DNA of 18,785 bases, from positions 36,593 to 55,377 of the forward strand of contig DBZY01000033.1 in NCBI GenBank assembly GCA_002311835.1. Reading direction: 5' to 3'. The notes beneath the pieces were generated by a model. The model saw nothing but the letters and a program-made list of their open reading frames with translations, was not told the origin of the DNA and searched no databases. The stretch comes from Proteobacteria bacterium UBA1148. Its GTDB lineage: Bacteria; Pseudomonadota; Gammaproteobacteria; Steroidobacterales; Rariloculaceae. The translations under genes were made by a program, and so were the position numbers. This document shows, in pieces, positions 8,845 through 15,797 of this stretch. Numbering within the stretch: the first letter of the stretch is position 1; each line of letters opens with the position of its first letter.

Positions 8845-8929
8845 GTTCACTTATTTGCTAAGGAGGTAGCGGAAAAAACAGATGTGGTTTTACCCTCCCA
8901 ATAAGTGGACCATCTCTACGGGGAGGGGG
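8845..8929 (-). terminator. Structured spacer after rpoH; possible terminator with two competing folds
   Basis: Read on the minus strand, CCCTCCC (plus 8921-8927) can pair perfectly with GGGAGGG (plus 8893-8899) across a 21-nt loop. A six-T run lies 14 nt further on (plus 8873-8878). The same GGGAGGG can instead pair with CCTCC (plus 8862-8866), inside an outer stem formed by GTTCACTTATT (8845-8855) and AATAAGTGGAC (8900-8910), 10 of 11 positions complementary. The two folds exclude each other. It may end rpoH transcripts or tune readthrough into the regulator gene. The distance from stem to T run is not that of a textbook intrinsic terminator. Confidence 0.4.
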
Positions 8930-8943
8930 CTGGACGATACGCG

Positions 8944-9801
8944 TTAGAGCACCATAAATTTCTTTAGCTTACTTATCGCGTTGGCTTCGATTTGCCGGAT
9001 ACGTTCTGCCGAGATGTCATACTCATCAGCTAATTCGTGGAGAGTTGCCTTTTTCTCCCCCAGCCATCGGCGCGCTACGATATCCCTGCTTCGTGTGTCT
9101 AACTCAGTCAAAGCATGATCTAGCCGATTATGTGTGTCGGACCGCCAGTTTGCTTTTTCTACTGTTTCCGCAGGGTCACTATTGGGACTAGGTAGATAAG
9201 CGACGGGAGCATAGTCCTCATCGTCGGTTGGGTTTGCATCGTAAGAAACATCATACCCTGAGAGCCGCTGTTCCATCCGCGTGACCTCGGCGATACTGAC
9301 CCCGAGATCTTTTGCAACGATTTCGGTTTCGGTTTTTGACAACCAGCCCAAGTTTTTCTTTGCCTTTCTGAGGTTGAAGAATAGCTTACGCTGCGCTTTA
9401 GTCGTTGCAACTTTCACAAGCCGCCAGTTTTTTAAGACGTACTCGTGAATCTCGGCGCGGATCCAATGAACGGCGAAAGACACTAGCCTGACTCCAACTT
9501 TCGGATCAAACCGCTTTACGGCTTTCATTAAGCCGATATTGCCTTCCTGAATTAAGTCACCCAATGGGAGTCCGTATCCAGAGTAGCCACGCGCAATATG
9601 CACGACGAATCGTAGATGCGAGAGGATCAACTGCTGGGCCGCCTCGAGATCATCTTTCTCGTGCAGCCGAGTGGCAAGTTCGAACTCTTCCTCTTTAGTC
9701 AGGACGGAGACCGCACGCATAGCCTGAATGTAGTGATCCAGACTTCCGATCGGTCCGCCGAGTACAAGTTTGCTATCTCTAAGAGCAATGGCAGCGGTCA
9801 C
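8944..9801 (-). CDS. rpoH: RNA polymerase heat-shock sigma factor sigma-32
   Basis: Sigma-32 directs core RNA polymerase to heat-shock promoters. With the chosen start it has 285 residues (E. coli 284). Region 2 spans about 50-125 (ILSHLRFVVHIARGY, DLIQEGNIGLMKAVKRFDP, VSFAVHWIRAEIHEYVLKNWR). The RpoH box QRKLFFNLRKAKK at about 138-149 separates it from other sigma-70 members. The C-terminal helix-turn-helix is at TLHELADEYDISAERIRQIE. The frame is open to an ATG at 9837, but GTG 9801 is preferred: AAGGAGG sits 9 nt before it, the N terminus then matches family length, and the longer version would place a CIRCE operator at the start of the coding region. It follows ftsE-ftsX as in E. coli, with a 109-base spacer carrying its own promoter and operator. 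Confidence 0.96.
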   Translation of the reverse strand: MTAAIALRDSKLVLGGPIGSLDHYIQAMRAVSVLTKEEEFELATRLHEKDDLEAAQQLILSHLRFVVHIARGYSGYGLPLGDLIQEGNIGLMKAVKRFDPKVGVRLVSFAVHWIRAEIHEYVLKNWRLVKVATTKAQRKLFFNLRKAKKNLGWLSKTETEIVAKDLGVSIAEVTRMEQRLSGYDVSYDANPTDDEDYAPVAYLPSPNSDPAETVEKANWRSDTHNRLDHALTELDTRSRDIVARRWLGEKKATLHELADEYDISAERIRQIEANAISKLKKFMVL

Positions 9802-9810
9802 AATAGTCAG

Positions 9811-9817
9811 CCTCCTT
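9811..9817 (-). promoter_or_regulatory. Ribosome binding site that fixes the rpoH start
   Basis: Minus-strand AAGGAGG lies 9 nt upstream of GTG 9799-9801. No comparable site precedes the upstream in-frame ATG at 9837, so translation most likely begins at the GTG. Confidence 0.85.
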
Positions 9818-9830
9818 GGGGCGACGAATA

Positions 9831-9857
9831 TTAGCACTCTAGTTCTTAGAGTGCTAA
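9831..9857 (-). promoter_or_regulatory. CIRCE operator (HrcA binding site) upstream of rpoH
   Basis: The half-sites TTAGCACTC (9831-9839) and GAGTGCTAA (9849-9857) are separated by exactly 9 bases, a perfect match to the CIRCE consensus. The dyad extends further: arms TTAGCACTCTA (9831-9841) and TAGAGTGCTAA (9847-9857) pair over 11 bp around a 5-base centre. CIRCE is the operator of the repressor HrcA, classically in front of groE and dnaK. Here it lies 30 bases before the rpoH start codon and overlaps the -10 of a sigma-E-like promoter. It could also act as a hairpin in the 5' leader, depending on where transcription starts. Confidence 0.93.
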
Positions 9858-9873
9858 AAAGACTGTTGGTTCC
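9846..9873 (-). promoter_or_regulatory. Sigma-E-like promoter of rpoH
   Basis: On the minus strand GGAACCA (9867-9873) and TCTAA (9846-9850) are separated by 16 nt. The sigma-E consensus is close to GGAACTT-N16-TCTRA, and E. coli rpoH promoter P3 has GAACTT-N16-TCTGA. The -35 matches 5 of 7 positions and the -10 matches fully. The predicted start, about 7 nt downstream near 9839, is inside the CIRCE operator. An additional sigma-70 promoter may overlap but I see no convincing one. Confidence 0.55.
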
Positions 9874-9910
9874 GGAAGCACTGCCATAAATTTATTTAAA
9901 AAACAATCAC

Positions 9911-10828
9911 TTAAGTAGTTTCAATTCTGTGGAGATGGCGTGCCGTGGCGATCACGGCACCAGCCCAACCCAGAACTGCGCCTGATCCAAGCAGTAGTGC
10001 CGTCTGTTCGACGCTGAGCCCCACTAGTCTGTAACCTGAGTCATAGAGCTGAGCCAGCGACCGAGCGGGATAACTGATGAGACTGAGTCCGACCCCAATA
10101 GTAACGGCTGCAACTATCCCGCCGGCGAGCCCATAGCAGAACCCCAGGTATAAGAAGGGTCGCCGGACGTATCCATTACTGCCTCCAACCAGCTTGATAA
10201 CTTCAATTTCATTTCGTCGATTATTGATTTCCAACCGAATGGTATTTCCAATGACGACAACAACGGCCAGACTAAGCAGCACGGTGGCAATATCAACGAA
10301 TCGGCGAGCAAGCTCCAGAATCGAGCGGAGACGCTCTACCCATTCGGTGTCTAACTGCACTAGAGCAGTTTCATCCATTGCATCAAGTTCTCTTGCCAGT
10401 GCCGCAACGTTCCCTTGGGCCCCTCCATTCGGCCGAACCACCAGTGCATGTGGCAGAGGGTTTTCTTCAAGGACATCTAGAGCCTCTCCAAATCCGGAGT
10501 AAGCTCGAAAATCTGCCAGCGCATCGGTGCGGTTGACCAGCGCCACTCGACTTACATCGTCCCGTGCCTCGATGTTACGCGCTAGCGTGCGTGCGCTTTC
10601 ATCATCCACGCTCATTTCAAGATAGACCGTGAAATCTACGGCTGTCTCCCAGGATCCACTCAAGACACGCGCGTTGTTGACCATAACCTTCAAACCTGAG
10701 GGTAACGCCAAGGCAATTGCAATAACCGAAATGGTCATAAGACTACCGAACGGTTGGTGCAACGCTCTACCGAAGGCACCCGCGAACTCTTGGACATGTA
10801 GTGACAAGTAGCGAGTGATCAAATTCAT
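9911..10828 (-). CDS. ftsX: Cell division ABC transporter membrane protein FtsX
   Basis: Inner-membrane partner of FtsE. The complex acts at the division septum and in other bacteria controls cell-wall hydrolases through periplasmic loops. The 305-residue protein has the FtsX layout: one N-terminal membrane segment (SLMTISVIAIALALPSGL), a periplasmic domain of about 120 residues, then three membrane segments near the C terminus (IATVLLSLAVVVVIGNTI, GFCYGLAGGIVAAVTIGVGL, ALLLGSGAVLGWAGAVIA). The cytoplasmic RLEINNRRNEIEVIKLVGGS loop is characteristic. ATG 10828 is preferred over an in-frame TTG at 10843, which would overlap ftsE by 7 bases. Neither has a clear ribosome binding site, which fits coupling to ftsE. 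Confidence 0.93.
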   Translation of the reverse strand: MNLITRYLSLHVQEFAGAFGRALHQPFGSLMTISVIAIALALPSGLKVMVNNARVLSGSWETAVDFTVYLEMSVDDESARTLARNIEARDDVSRVALVNRTDALADFRAYSGFGEALDVLEENPLPHALVVRPNGGAQGNVAALARELDAMDETALVQLDTEWVERLRSILELARRFVDIATVLLSLAVVVVIGNTIRLEINNRRNEIEVIKLVGGSNGYVRRPFLYLGFCYGLAGGIVAAVTIGVGLSLISYPARSLAQLYDSGYRLVGLSVEQTALLLGSGAVLGWAGAVIATARHLHRIETT

Positions 10829-10836
10829 ACGGAGGG

Positions 10837-11514
10837 CTAACAATCAGTATTTAGCTGAGGTTTATTCACGACCTTTCCTTGGTCGAGGCACAACCGACGG
10901 TGATCGAGCTTGTCTATAAGTTCGAGATCGTGTGTTGCGATAAGTAACGTTACGCCAACTTTGTTAAAGCGTTCGAACAGCTGCATAATATTGAGAGACA
11001 GTTCTGGATCGAGATTCCCGGTCGGTTCATCAGCAATAACCAATTCGGGTCTACTGGCTACGGCTCTGGCAATTCCAACACGTTGCTGCTCTCCAATGGA
11101 TAATGATAACGGTGAGCTTTTCTCGTATTCCAAAAGTCCCACTTGGTCTAAAGCGGCGCGCACCCGGCGTTCCAGCTCGCGATGTCTCAGGGAAGCGATT
11201 AACAATGGCAGTGCGACATTATCGAAAACTGTTCTGTCATCCAGCAGTTTGTGGTCTTGAAAGACAATGCCGATTCGTCGGCGAAAATGCGGAATGCGTC
11301 TGCGGGGAATGCGGGAAGTGTTCTGATTGCCGACCAGCACTGTTCCCCGTGTTGGTCGTTCTATCAGAGCCACCAATTTCAGCAAAGTGCTCTTACCGGC
11401 TCCAGAAGGACCGGTAAGAAAAGCCATTTCTCCTTTTTCCAAACTAAAGCTGACGCCAGAGAGAGCCTCTTTTCCAGCTGGGTAGCGTTTTCGAACATTC
11501 TCGAAACGTATCAT
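10837..11514 (-). CDS. ftsE: Cell division ATP-binding protein FtsE
   Basis: Cytoplasmic ABC ATPase that pairs with FtsX. In the 225 residues I see Walker A GPSGAGKST (35-43), the Q-loop VFQDHKLL (84-91), the signature LSIGEQQRV (138-146), Walker B LVIADEPTGNLD with catalytic Glu163, and the H-loop His195 in ATHD. VFQDHKLLDDRTVFDNVALPL is typical of FtsE rather than other small ABC ATPases. The start ATG overlaps the ftsY stop as ATGA, which shows ftsE was once the next gene of an ftsY-ftsE-ftsX operon. Because ftsY is truncated here, transcription must come from the promoter near 11754-11781 or through a longer leader. Confidence 0.97.
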   Translation of the reverse strand: MIRFENVRKRYPAGKEALSGVSFSLEKGEMAFLTGPSGAGKSTLLKLVALIERPTRGTVLVGNQNTSRIPRRRIPHFRRRIGIVFQDHKLLDDRTVFDNVALPLLIASLRHRELERRVRAALDQVGLLEYEKSSPLSLSIGEQQRVGIARAVASRPELVIADEPTGNLDPELSLNIMQLFERFNKVGVTLLIATHDLELIDKLDHRRLCLDQGKVVNKPQLNTDC

Positions 11515-11699
11515 GAGGCAGATTCCGTGAATAAGGTCTCAGCAAACGCTTGAGCTTCGAAAGGGTACAGGTTAGTAACGTTTTTACCCATGGATAGGAA
11601 TCGAGCAGATGGCCCCAGTTCTCGTGCAAAGGCTAGCAGTATGCCTCCTTTTGCTATGCCGTCCAGCTTTGTTATAACCAGGTCCGTTCGTCTAGTGCG
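11511..11699 (-). pseudogene. ftsY: 3' remnant of ftsY, signal recognition particle receptor
   Basis: Reading leftward from about 11684 on the minus strand, a frame with no start codon encodes DLVITKLDGIAKGGILLAFA followed by RELGPSARFLSMGKNV and a tail ending at TGA 11511. This is the recognisable last 57 residues of FtsY: the TKLDG nucleotide-binding motif, the AKGG segment and the PFEAQAF-type C terminus. It overlaps the ftsE start as ATGA, as in intact operons. Upstream, the frame has five more unrecognised codons and then a stop at 11700-11702. The N-terminal domain and the G1-G3 GTPase motifs, about 80 percent of the protein, are absent. Only about 100 bases separate the remnant from rsmD. 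FtsY is essential in E. coli, so either a complete copy exists elsewhere or this stretch is misassembled. Confidence 0.88.
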
Positions 11700-11753
11700 T
11701 CAGGGGCCGGCTTACACTCCTGCCTAGTTTTCAGGGCACCGTGACGTCGCAGG

Positions 11754-11781
11754 ATTATACTGGGCCTTGATTCTTCCTCAA
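11754..11781 (-). promoter_or_regulatory. Promoter reading toward the ftsY remnant and ftsEX
   Basis: On the minus strand TTGAGG (11776-11781) and a perfect TATAAT (11754-11759) are 16 nt apart. This looks like the original promoter of the ftsY operon, in the divergent spacer shared with rsmD. A plus-strand TATACT at 11756-11761 overlaps it and could serve rsmD, though it has no good -35. Confidence 0.5.
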
Positions 11782-11803
11782 CGCTAAAGCAACGGAGGCA
11801 TCT

Positions 11804-12388
11804 ATGGCGAGGCGCCGTGCACGTGGTTCCGATGGTGTTCGTATCATTGGTGGGGAATGGCGTGGTCGACGAATCCATATTTCCGAGCATAGTTCAGTGC
11901 GCCCGACGCCCGATCGTGTACGGGAGACTTTGTTTAACTGGTTGGCTGGTATCCTCCCTGGACTGCGCTGCTTAGACCTATTCGCGGGTACCGGAGTACT
12001 TGGGCTTGAAGCACTTTCGCGAGGAGCCGAAAAAGCCTGGTTTGTCGAGCATGACCCAGTGCTTGTGAGGGTTCTCGAAGAGCAAGTTACGAGCCTGGCA
12101 GCGGATGCCTGGGTTGTACAGGGAAATGCATTGGAAGTACTTGGGAATCCCCCATCGAAACCATTTGATGTTGTGTTCGTAGATCCGCCCTATGTGATGG
12201 ATCTGGCGGAGGTACTCCGTAAACTGCTAGCCTGGGTGACGCACGAAAATCTCATCTATGTGGAAAGACCAACGCAACGGAGCGGGAATCCTTTAGCGGA
12301 TGTGGTGGCCCTTGTCCCAGGCGCTAAAGTCATCAAGCAGGGCCGTGCTGCCCGTGTGACCTACGGTCTTTTGAGACTAGAGAAATGA
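11804..12388 (+). CDS. rsmD: 16S rRNA (guanine(966)-N(2))-methyltransferase
   Basis: Methylates N2 of G966 in 16S rRNA of the small ribosomal subunit, using S-adenosylmethionine. The 194-residue protein shows the family order: RIIGGEWRGRRI near the N terminus, RPTPDRVRETLFNWL, the SAM-binding loop LDLFAGTGVLGLEALSRGA, VFVDPPY as the catalytic DPPY motif, and a C-terminal beta region. GGAGG precedes ATG 11804 with normal spacing. It sits divergently beside ftsY as in E. coli. coaD follows after 58 bases on the same strand. Confidence 0.95.
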   Translation: MARRRARGSDGVRIIGGEWRGRRIHISEHSSVRPTPDRVRETLFNWLAGILPGLRCLDLFAGTGVLGLEALSRGAEKAWFVEHDPVLVRVLEEQVTSLAADAWVVQGNALEVLGNPPSKPFDVVFVDPPYVMDLAEVLRKLLAWVTHENLIYVERPTQRSGNPLADVVALVPGAKVIKQGRAARVTYGLLRLEK

Positions 12389-12446
12389 CGGTGACAGCCC
12401 TCGGGCGTAGAATGCGCTCAGTTTTCAGTTAGGGTTTGTATTTACG

Positions 12447-12929
12447 ATGACTGTAGGAGCTGTTTATCCGGGGACGTTTGATCCATTTACTCGCGGTCAT
12501 GAGGACCTCGTTCGTCGAGCTGCCGTAATATTTGACAAGGTGGTGGTAGCGATTGCAACGAGTCCGGGGAAGACACCCCTATTCTCGTTGGAAGAGCGGG
12601 TGGGGTTAGCTACAAAAGTGCTACAAAGTGTGGAAGGCGTCATTGTTACGGGTTACGAAGGGCTCACGGTAGATTTTGCGCGTAACAATGATCTGCAGGC
12701 AATCATACGTGGGCTTAGAGCTGTTTCGGATTTCGAGTATGAGTTCCAGCTTGCAACCATGAACCGTCACCTGACGGAGCAGATCGAAACCGTATTTCTG
12801 ACACCTACAGAGAATTTTACGTTTGTTTCCTCGAGTCTCGTACGAGAGGTTGCCCAGTTTGGAGGGGACATTTCTTCTTTCGTGCGCCCACACGTTGCTG
12901 TAGCACTTAAGACTAAGTTCGGAAACTAA
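12447..12929 (+). CDS. coaD: Phosphopantetheine adenylyltransferase
   Basis: Transfers AMP from ATP to 4'-phosphopantetheine to give dephospho-CoA, the penultimate step of coenzyme A synthesis. The protein has 160 residues, the usual length. The nucleotidyltransferase motif T15-R-G-H18 lies in VYPGTFDPFTRGHEDLVRRA. IIRGLRAVSDFEYEFQLATMNRHL is diagnostic of CoaD, and the C-terminal VSSSLVREVAQFGGDISSFV closes the active site. The ribosome binding site is weak. The ggt start follows only 4 bases after the stop. Confidence 0.96.
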   Translation: MTVGAVYPGTFDPFTRGHEDLVRRAAVIFDKVVVAIATSPGKTPLFSLEERVGLATKVLQSVEGVIVTGYEGLTVDFARNNDLQAIIRGLRAVSDFEYEFQLATMNRHLTEQIETVFLTPTENFTFVSSSLVREVAQFGGDISSFVRPHVAVALKTKFGN

Positions 12930-12933
12930 GGGG

Positions 12934-14649
12934 GTGAGGACGCTTTCTTTGCGACCTACTTTCCGGGTCTTTGCATGGCGTGTTGCAATCACGTCTGTTG
13001 CGCTGTGTTTAGCTGTCGCGGCACGCGCGAACGTTCTCCCAAATCGTGGGGCTATTGCTAGCGCCCATCCACTTGCGAGCGAGGCGGGTGTCGAGATTCT
13101 CGAACATGGCGGAAACGCATTCGATGCGGCTGTGGCCGTGAGTGCTGCGCTTGGTGTTGTAGAACCCTACGGCTCGGGATTAGGCGGAGGCGTCTTCTTT
13201 CTCCTGCATCGAGCCTCCGACGAGCATGACATCATGATCGATGGTCGCGAGGTTGCTCCAGGCGCGGCACATGAGGAAATGTATCTAGACGGGGACGGTA
13301 ATCCGGTTCCAGGTGCTTCGCTCAACGGACCACTAGCTGCGGGGATACCTGGCTTGCCTGCCGCGCTGGTACATCTTGCAGAAAATTACGGCCGACTTCC
13401 TCTTAGCGAGTCACTGCAACCGGCTATTCGCTACGCTGAGGAAGGATTTCCTGCTTATCAATGGCACCTCAGCCGGGTGGAGCAACGCGCCCACATCATG
13501 AACGATACGGCCTTGGAGGTTTTTCTGCCTACCGGAAATCTACCGAGTGAGGGCAGTTTAATCAGACAGCCTGACCTTGGTGAGACGTTGCGAGCCCTGG
13601 CTAGTGAAGGACGGGACGGGTTCTATCGTGGCGTCGTGGCTCAGAAACTCCTTGATGGAGCCCAAAGTGATGGTGGGGTTTGGAGTGCAAAGGATTTGGC
13701 CGACTACAGAATTATCGAACGCGAGCCACTAGTGGGGACTTACAAGGAGGTCACGATTGTATCCGCGCCGCCGCCTTCGGCGGGCGGTGTGGGCTTAATC
13801 AATATGTTTAACATGCTGACCGGATTTGACCTCCCCGGTGCAGATCGCGTTACTCGTACTCATCTGCTGGTAGAAATTATGCGGCGAGCTTTTCGAGATC
13901 GAACCCAGTATCTGGGGGATCCGGACTTCATTGATATTCCATTGGCTATGTTACTGCATCCGTTCTATGCGGCGGGGCAACGCGCAAATTTACGTATCGA
14001 TCAGGCGACGCCGAGCACCAGTCTACAGGGAATACAACCAGCGAATACAGCTAACGGCAACCAAACTAGCCACTTTTCTGTGCTCGATATGGACGGAAAT
14101 ATCGTTGCCGCAACACAATCGATTAACTTTTCTTACGGTAGTGGTTACATGGCCCCCGGGACGGGCGTGTTGTTGAATAATGAAATGGATGATTTTTCAA
14201 AGAAGCCTGGGGTTTCGAATGGTTATCAATTATTAAGTTCTGCAGCCAATAGTATTCAGCCTGGTAAGCGGATGTTGTCGAGCATGACACCCACGATTTT
14301 AAAAACAGACGATGGTGTTGCAATACTGGGAAGCCCTGGGGGTAGTCAGATCATTACAATGGTATTTCTGGCGGGAGTAGCTTGGATCGAAGGTGCGGAT
14401 GCGATGGAGATGGCTTCAAGACCCCGCTTCCATCATCAATACTTTCCGGATCGAATACTTTTCGAAACAGCCTCCTTATCAACTGACGAGCAGGTCCACT
14501 TGGAATCAATGGGGCACACTCTTACGCCGAATCGCCGAACCGGGGGCAACGGAAATCTGCAGATTGTGACTTGGGATCGTAGGACTGGGAGCGTGGAGGC
14601 TGCATCGGACCCTCGCGGTATCGGTGAGCCACGTTTTTTTGAACCTTAA
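12934..14649 (+). CDS. ggt: Gamma-glutamyltranspeptidase (glutathione hydrolase), secreted
   Basis: N-terminal nucleophile hydrolase that cleaves the gamma-glutamyl bond of glutathione and related peptides. Made as one 571-residue chain, it is expected to self-cleave before Thr378 in NQTSHFSVLD, giving large and small subunits. The N terminus has a positively charged stretch and hydrophobic core (VAITSVALCLAVAARA), consistent with export to the periplasm. Family landmarks include GGNAFDAAVAVSAALGVVEPYGSGLGGG, LLNNEMDDF, the oxyanion region LSSMTPTIL and GSPGGSQII. At the position of E. coli Thr409 the protein has Ser (QSINFSYGSG). The start is GTG 12934, directly behind coaD. A TTG at 12949 is an alternative that would still keep the signal sequence. 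ggt near coaD and mutM is also known from Pseudomonas. Confidence 0.94.
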   Translation: MRTLSLRPTFRVFAWRVAITSVALCLAVAARANVLPNRGAIASAHPLASEAGVEILEHGGNAFDAAVAVSAALGVVEPYGSGLGGGVFFLLHRASDEHDIMIDGREVAPGAAHEEMYLDGDGNPVPGASLNGPLAAGIPGLPAALVHLAENYGRLPLSESLQPAIRYAEEGFPAYQWHLSRVEQRAHIMNDTALEVFLPTGNLPSEGSLIRQPDLGETLRALASEGRDGFYRGVVAQKLLDGAQSDGGVWSAKDLADYRIIEREPLVGTYKEVTIVSAPPPSAGGVGLINMFNMLTGFDLPGADRVTRTHLLVEIMRRAFRDRTQYLGDPDFIDIPLAMLLHPFYAAGQRANLRIDQATPSTSLQGIQPANTANGNQTSHFSVLDMDGNIVAATQSINFSYGSGYMAPGTGVLLNNEMDDFSKKPGVSNGYQLLSSAANSIQPGKRMLSSMTPTILKTDDGVAILGSPGGSQIITMVFLAGVAWIEGADAMEMASRPRFHHQYFPDRILFETASLSTDEQVHLESMGHTLTPNRRTGGNGNLQIVTWDRRTGSVEAASDPRGIGEPRFFEP

Positions 14650-14678
14650 CGCCACGCTTTCAATAGTACCGTGCCGTG

Positions 14679-15491
14679 TTAACGCTGGCACTTTGGACAA
14701 TAGTAGGTTGCCCTTTGCCCGATGGTCCGGACCCTGATCGGGTTAGTACAACGCACACAGGGATTTCCCGCCCTGTCATAAACATTCAGTGAAAGCTGAA
14801 AGTAACCTGGTCGCCCATCTCCACCAACAAAATCTTGAAGGGTTGTGCCACCGGCCCGGATCGCATCCTTCAAAACTGCTTGTACCTCACGTACGAGCCT
14901 ATTCATACGTTCTCGCGATATTCGCCCAGCCGGGCGCGTAGGGTGTATACCTGCCCTAAACAACGACTCATTTGCATAAATATTGCCAAGACCAGCGACA
15001 ATTCGGCCATTCATTAAAAACGATTTCACTCCGACGCGGCGCCGCCTGGAGATTTTCCAAAGATAATCGCCTGTGAAGTCAGGTCCGAGAGGCTCGGGCC
15101 CCATATTTTTCAACAACCAGTGTTCGTTAGGCTTGGTCGAGAAATGAAGACTGCCAAAGCGTCGTGGATCGTTGAATCGAAGCAACTCACCTGAAGAGAA
15201 CTCAAAGTCAATATGATCGTGCTTGGAGGGGGGAGTTGGGACGGCAAGATAACGGAGGTTGCCAGACATGCCTAAATGCAGGAGCAGTGTACCTCCTGCT
15301 GTCGATATCAAAAGATACTTTCCGCGCCTTGAAAGATCTGTAATTGATTGGTTCTGAAGCTGATCAGAGATTGAGAGTTGAACGGGCCATCGAAGTCGTC
15401 GCTCACGAATCGAAACCTCTCTGATCGTTTTCCCAATGATGAGAGGTGCTAATCCCAGGCGTATAGTTTCTACTTCTGGCAGTTCGGGCAT
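14679..15491 (-). CDS. mutM: Formamidopyrimidine-DNA glycosylase
   Basis: Base-excision repair enzyme (Fpg) that removes 8-oxoguanine and formamidopyrimidines and cuts the abasic site. The 270-residue protein begins MPELPEVETIRLGL, with catalytic Pro2 after Met removal and Glu3. The conserved Lys is in SRRGKYLL, the H2TH motif is around GLGNIYANESLFRAGIHP, and the C-terminal zinc finger has CVRC and CPKC. Only 29 bases separate its stop from the convergent ggt stop, without a clear terminator. It lies downstream of rpmB-rpmG as in E. coli, but a 140-base spacer with a hairpin intervenes. Confidence 0.97.
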   Translation of the reverse strand: MPELPEVETIRLGLAPLIIGKTIREVSIRERRLRWPVQLSISDQLQNQSITDLSRRGKYLLISTAGGTLLLHLGMSGNLRYLAVPTPPSKHDHIDFEFSSGELLRFNDPRRFGSLHFSTKPNEHWLLKNMGPEPLGPDFTGDYLWKISRRRRVGVKSFLMNGRIVAGLGNIYANESLFRAGIHPTRPAGRISRERMNRLVREVQAVLKDAIRAGGTTLQDFVGGDGRPGYFQLSLNVYDRAGNPCVRCTNPIRVRTIGQRATYYCPKCQR

Positions 15492-15589
15492 GAGAGGAGC
15501 TTACGCAGCTCCAATCCTTAGTGCGACAGAATCCTATAAGTCTTTTGTTCCGTTTTCCGGCCTCTAACAGTGGCAATATGCGCTATGGA

Positions 15590-15613
15590 CGTAGTTAAGC
15601 TATTTTAACTACG
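15590..15613. terminator. Hairpin downstream of rpmG
   Basis: CGTAGTTAA (15590-15598) and TTAACTACG (15605-15613) form a perfect 9-bp stem with a 6-base loop, extendable past one mismatch by two GC pairs. It lies 18 bases after the rpmG stop and 98 bases before mutM. No T run follows on the minus strand, so it may be an mRNA-stabilising hairpin or a weak terminator between rpmBG and mutM. Confidence 0.45.
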
Positions 15614-15631
15614 CCCTTTACAAGGCGAGCG

Positions 15632-15787
15632 TTACTTAATTTTGGTTTCTTTGTACGTGACGTGCTTACGTACCCTGGGGTCGTACTTTTTAACTTCCAT
15701 CTTTTCCGGATGGAGGTGCTTGTTTTTGGTGGTGGTATAATAGTGCCCGGTTCCTGCAGAGGACCTGAGCCGAATTTTCTCTCTCAT
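15632..15787 (-). CDS. rpmG: 50S ribosomal protein L33
   Basis: Small protein of the large ribosomal subunit, 51 residues: it begins MREKIRLRSSAGTGHYYTTT, continues KNKHLHPEKMEVKKYDPRVR and ends HVTYKETKIK. It is the zinc-free form, with no CXXC pairs. AGGGGAT lies a few bases before ATG 15787, and the start is 10 bases after the rpmB stop, giving the usual rpmB-rpmG pair. Confidence 0.96.
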   Translation of the reverse strand: MREKIRLRSSAGTGHYYTTTKNKHLHPEKMEVKKYDPRVRKHVTYKETKIK

Positions 15788-15797
15788 CGATTATCCC

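Noticed and set aside
8882..8947. Plus-strand 21-codon frame (MWFYPPNKWT...) after an AAGGAGGT sequence in the rpoH-regulator spacer
   Set aside because: The putative ribosome binding site is about 14 nt from the ATG, the frame runs into the antisense of rpoH, and the bases are already explained by the strong inverted repeats.
9802..9837. Longer RpoH starting at ATG 9837
   Set aside because: It would put the CIRCE operator across the start codon and lacks a ribosome binding site. GTG 9801 has AAGGAGG at 9 nt.
11672..11890. 72-residue minus-strand frame opposite the rsmD start
   Set aside because: It is antisense to rsmD and its sequence does not resemble the FtsY N terminus. It ends in another frame beside the FtsY remnant.
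15500..15560. GGAAC...TCTG pattern upstream of mutM as a second sigma-E promoter
   Set aside because: The spacing is 14 nt after GGAACAA instead of about 16, and the -35 match is poor.
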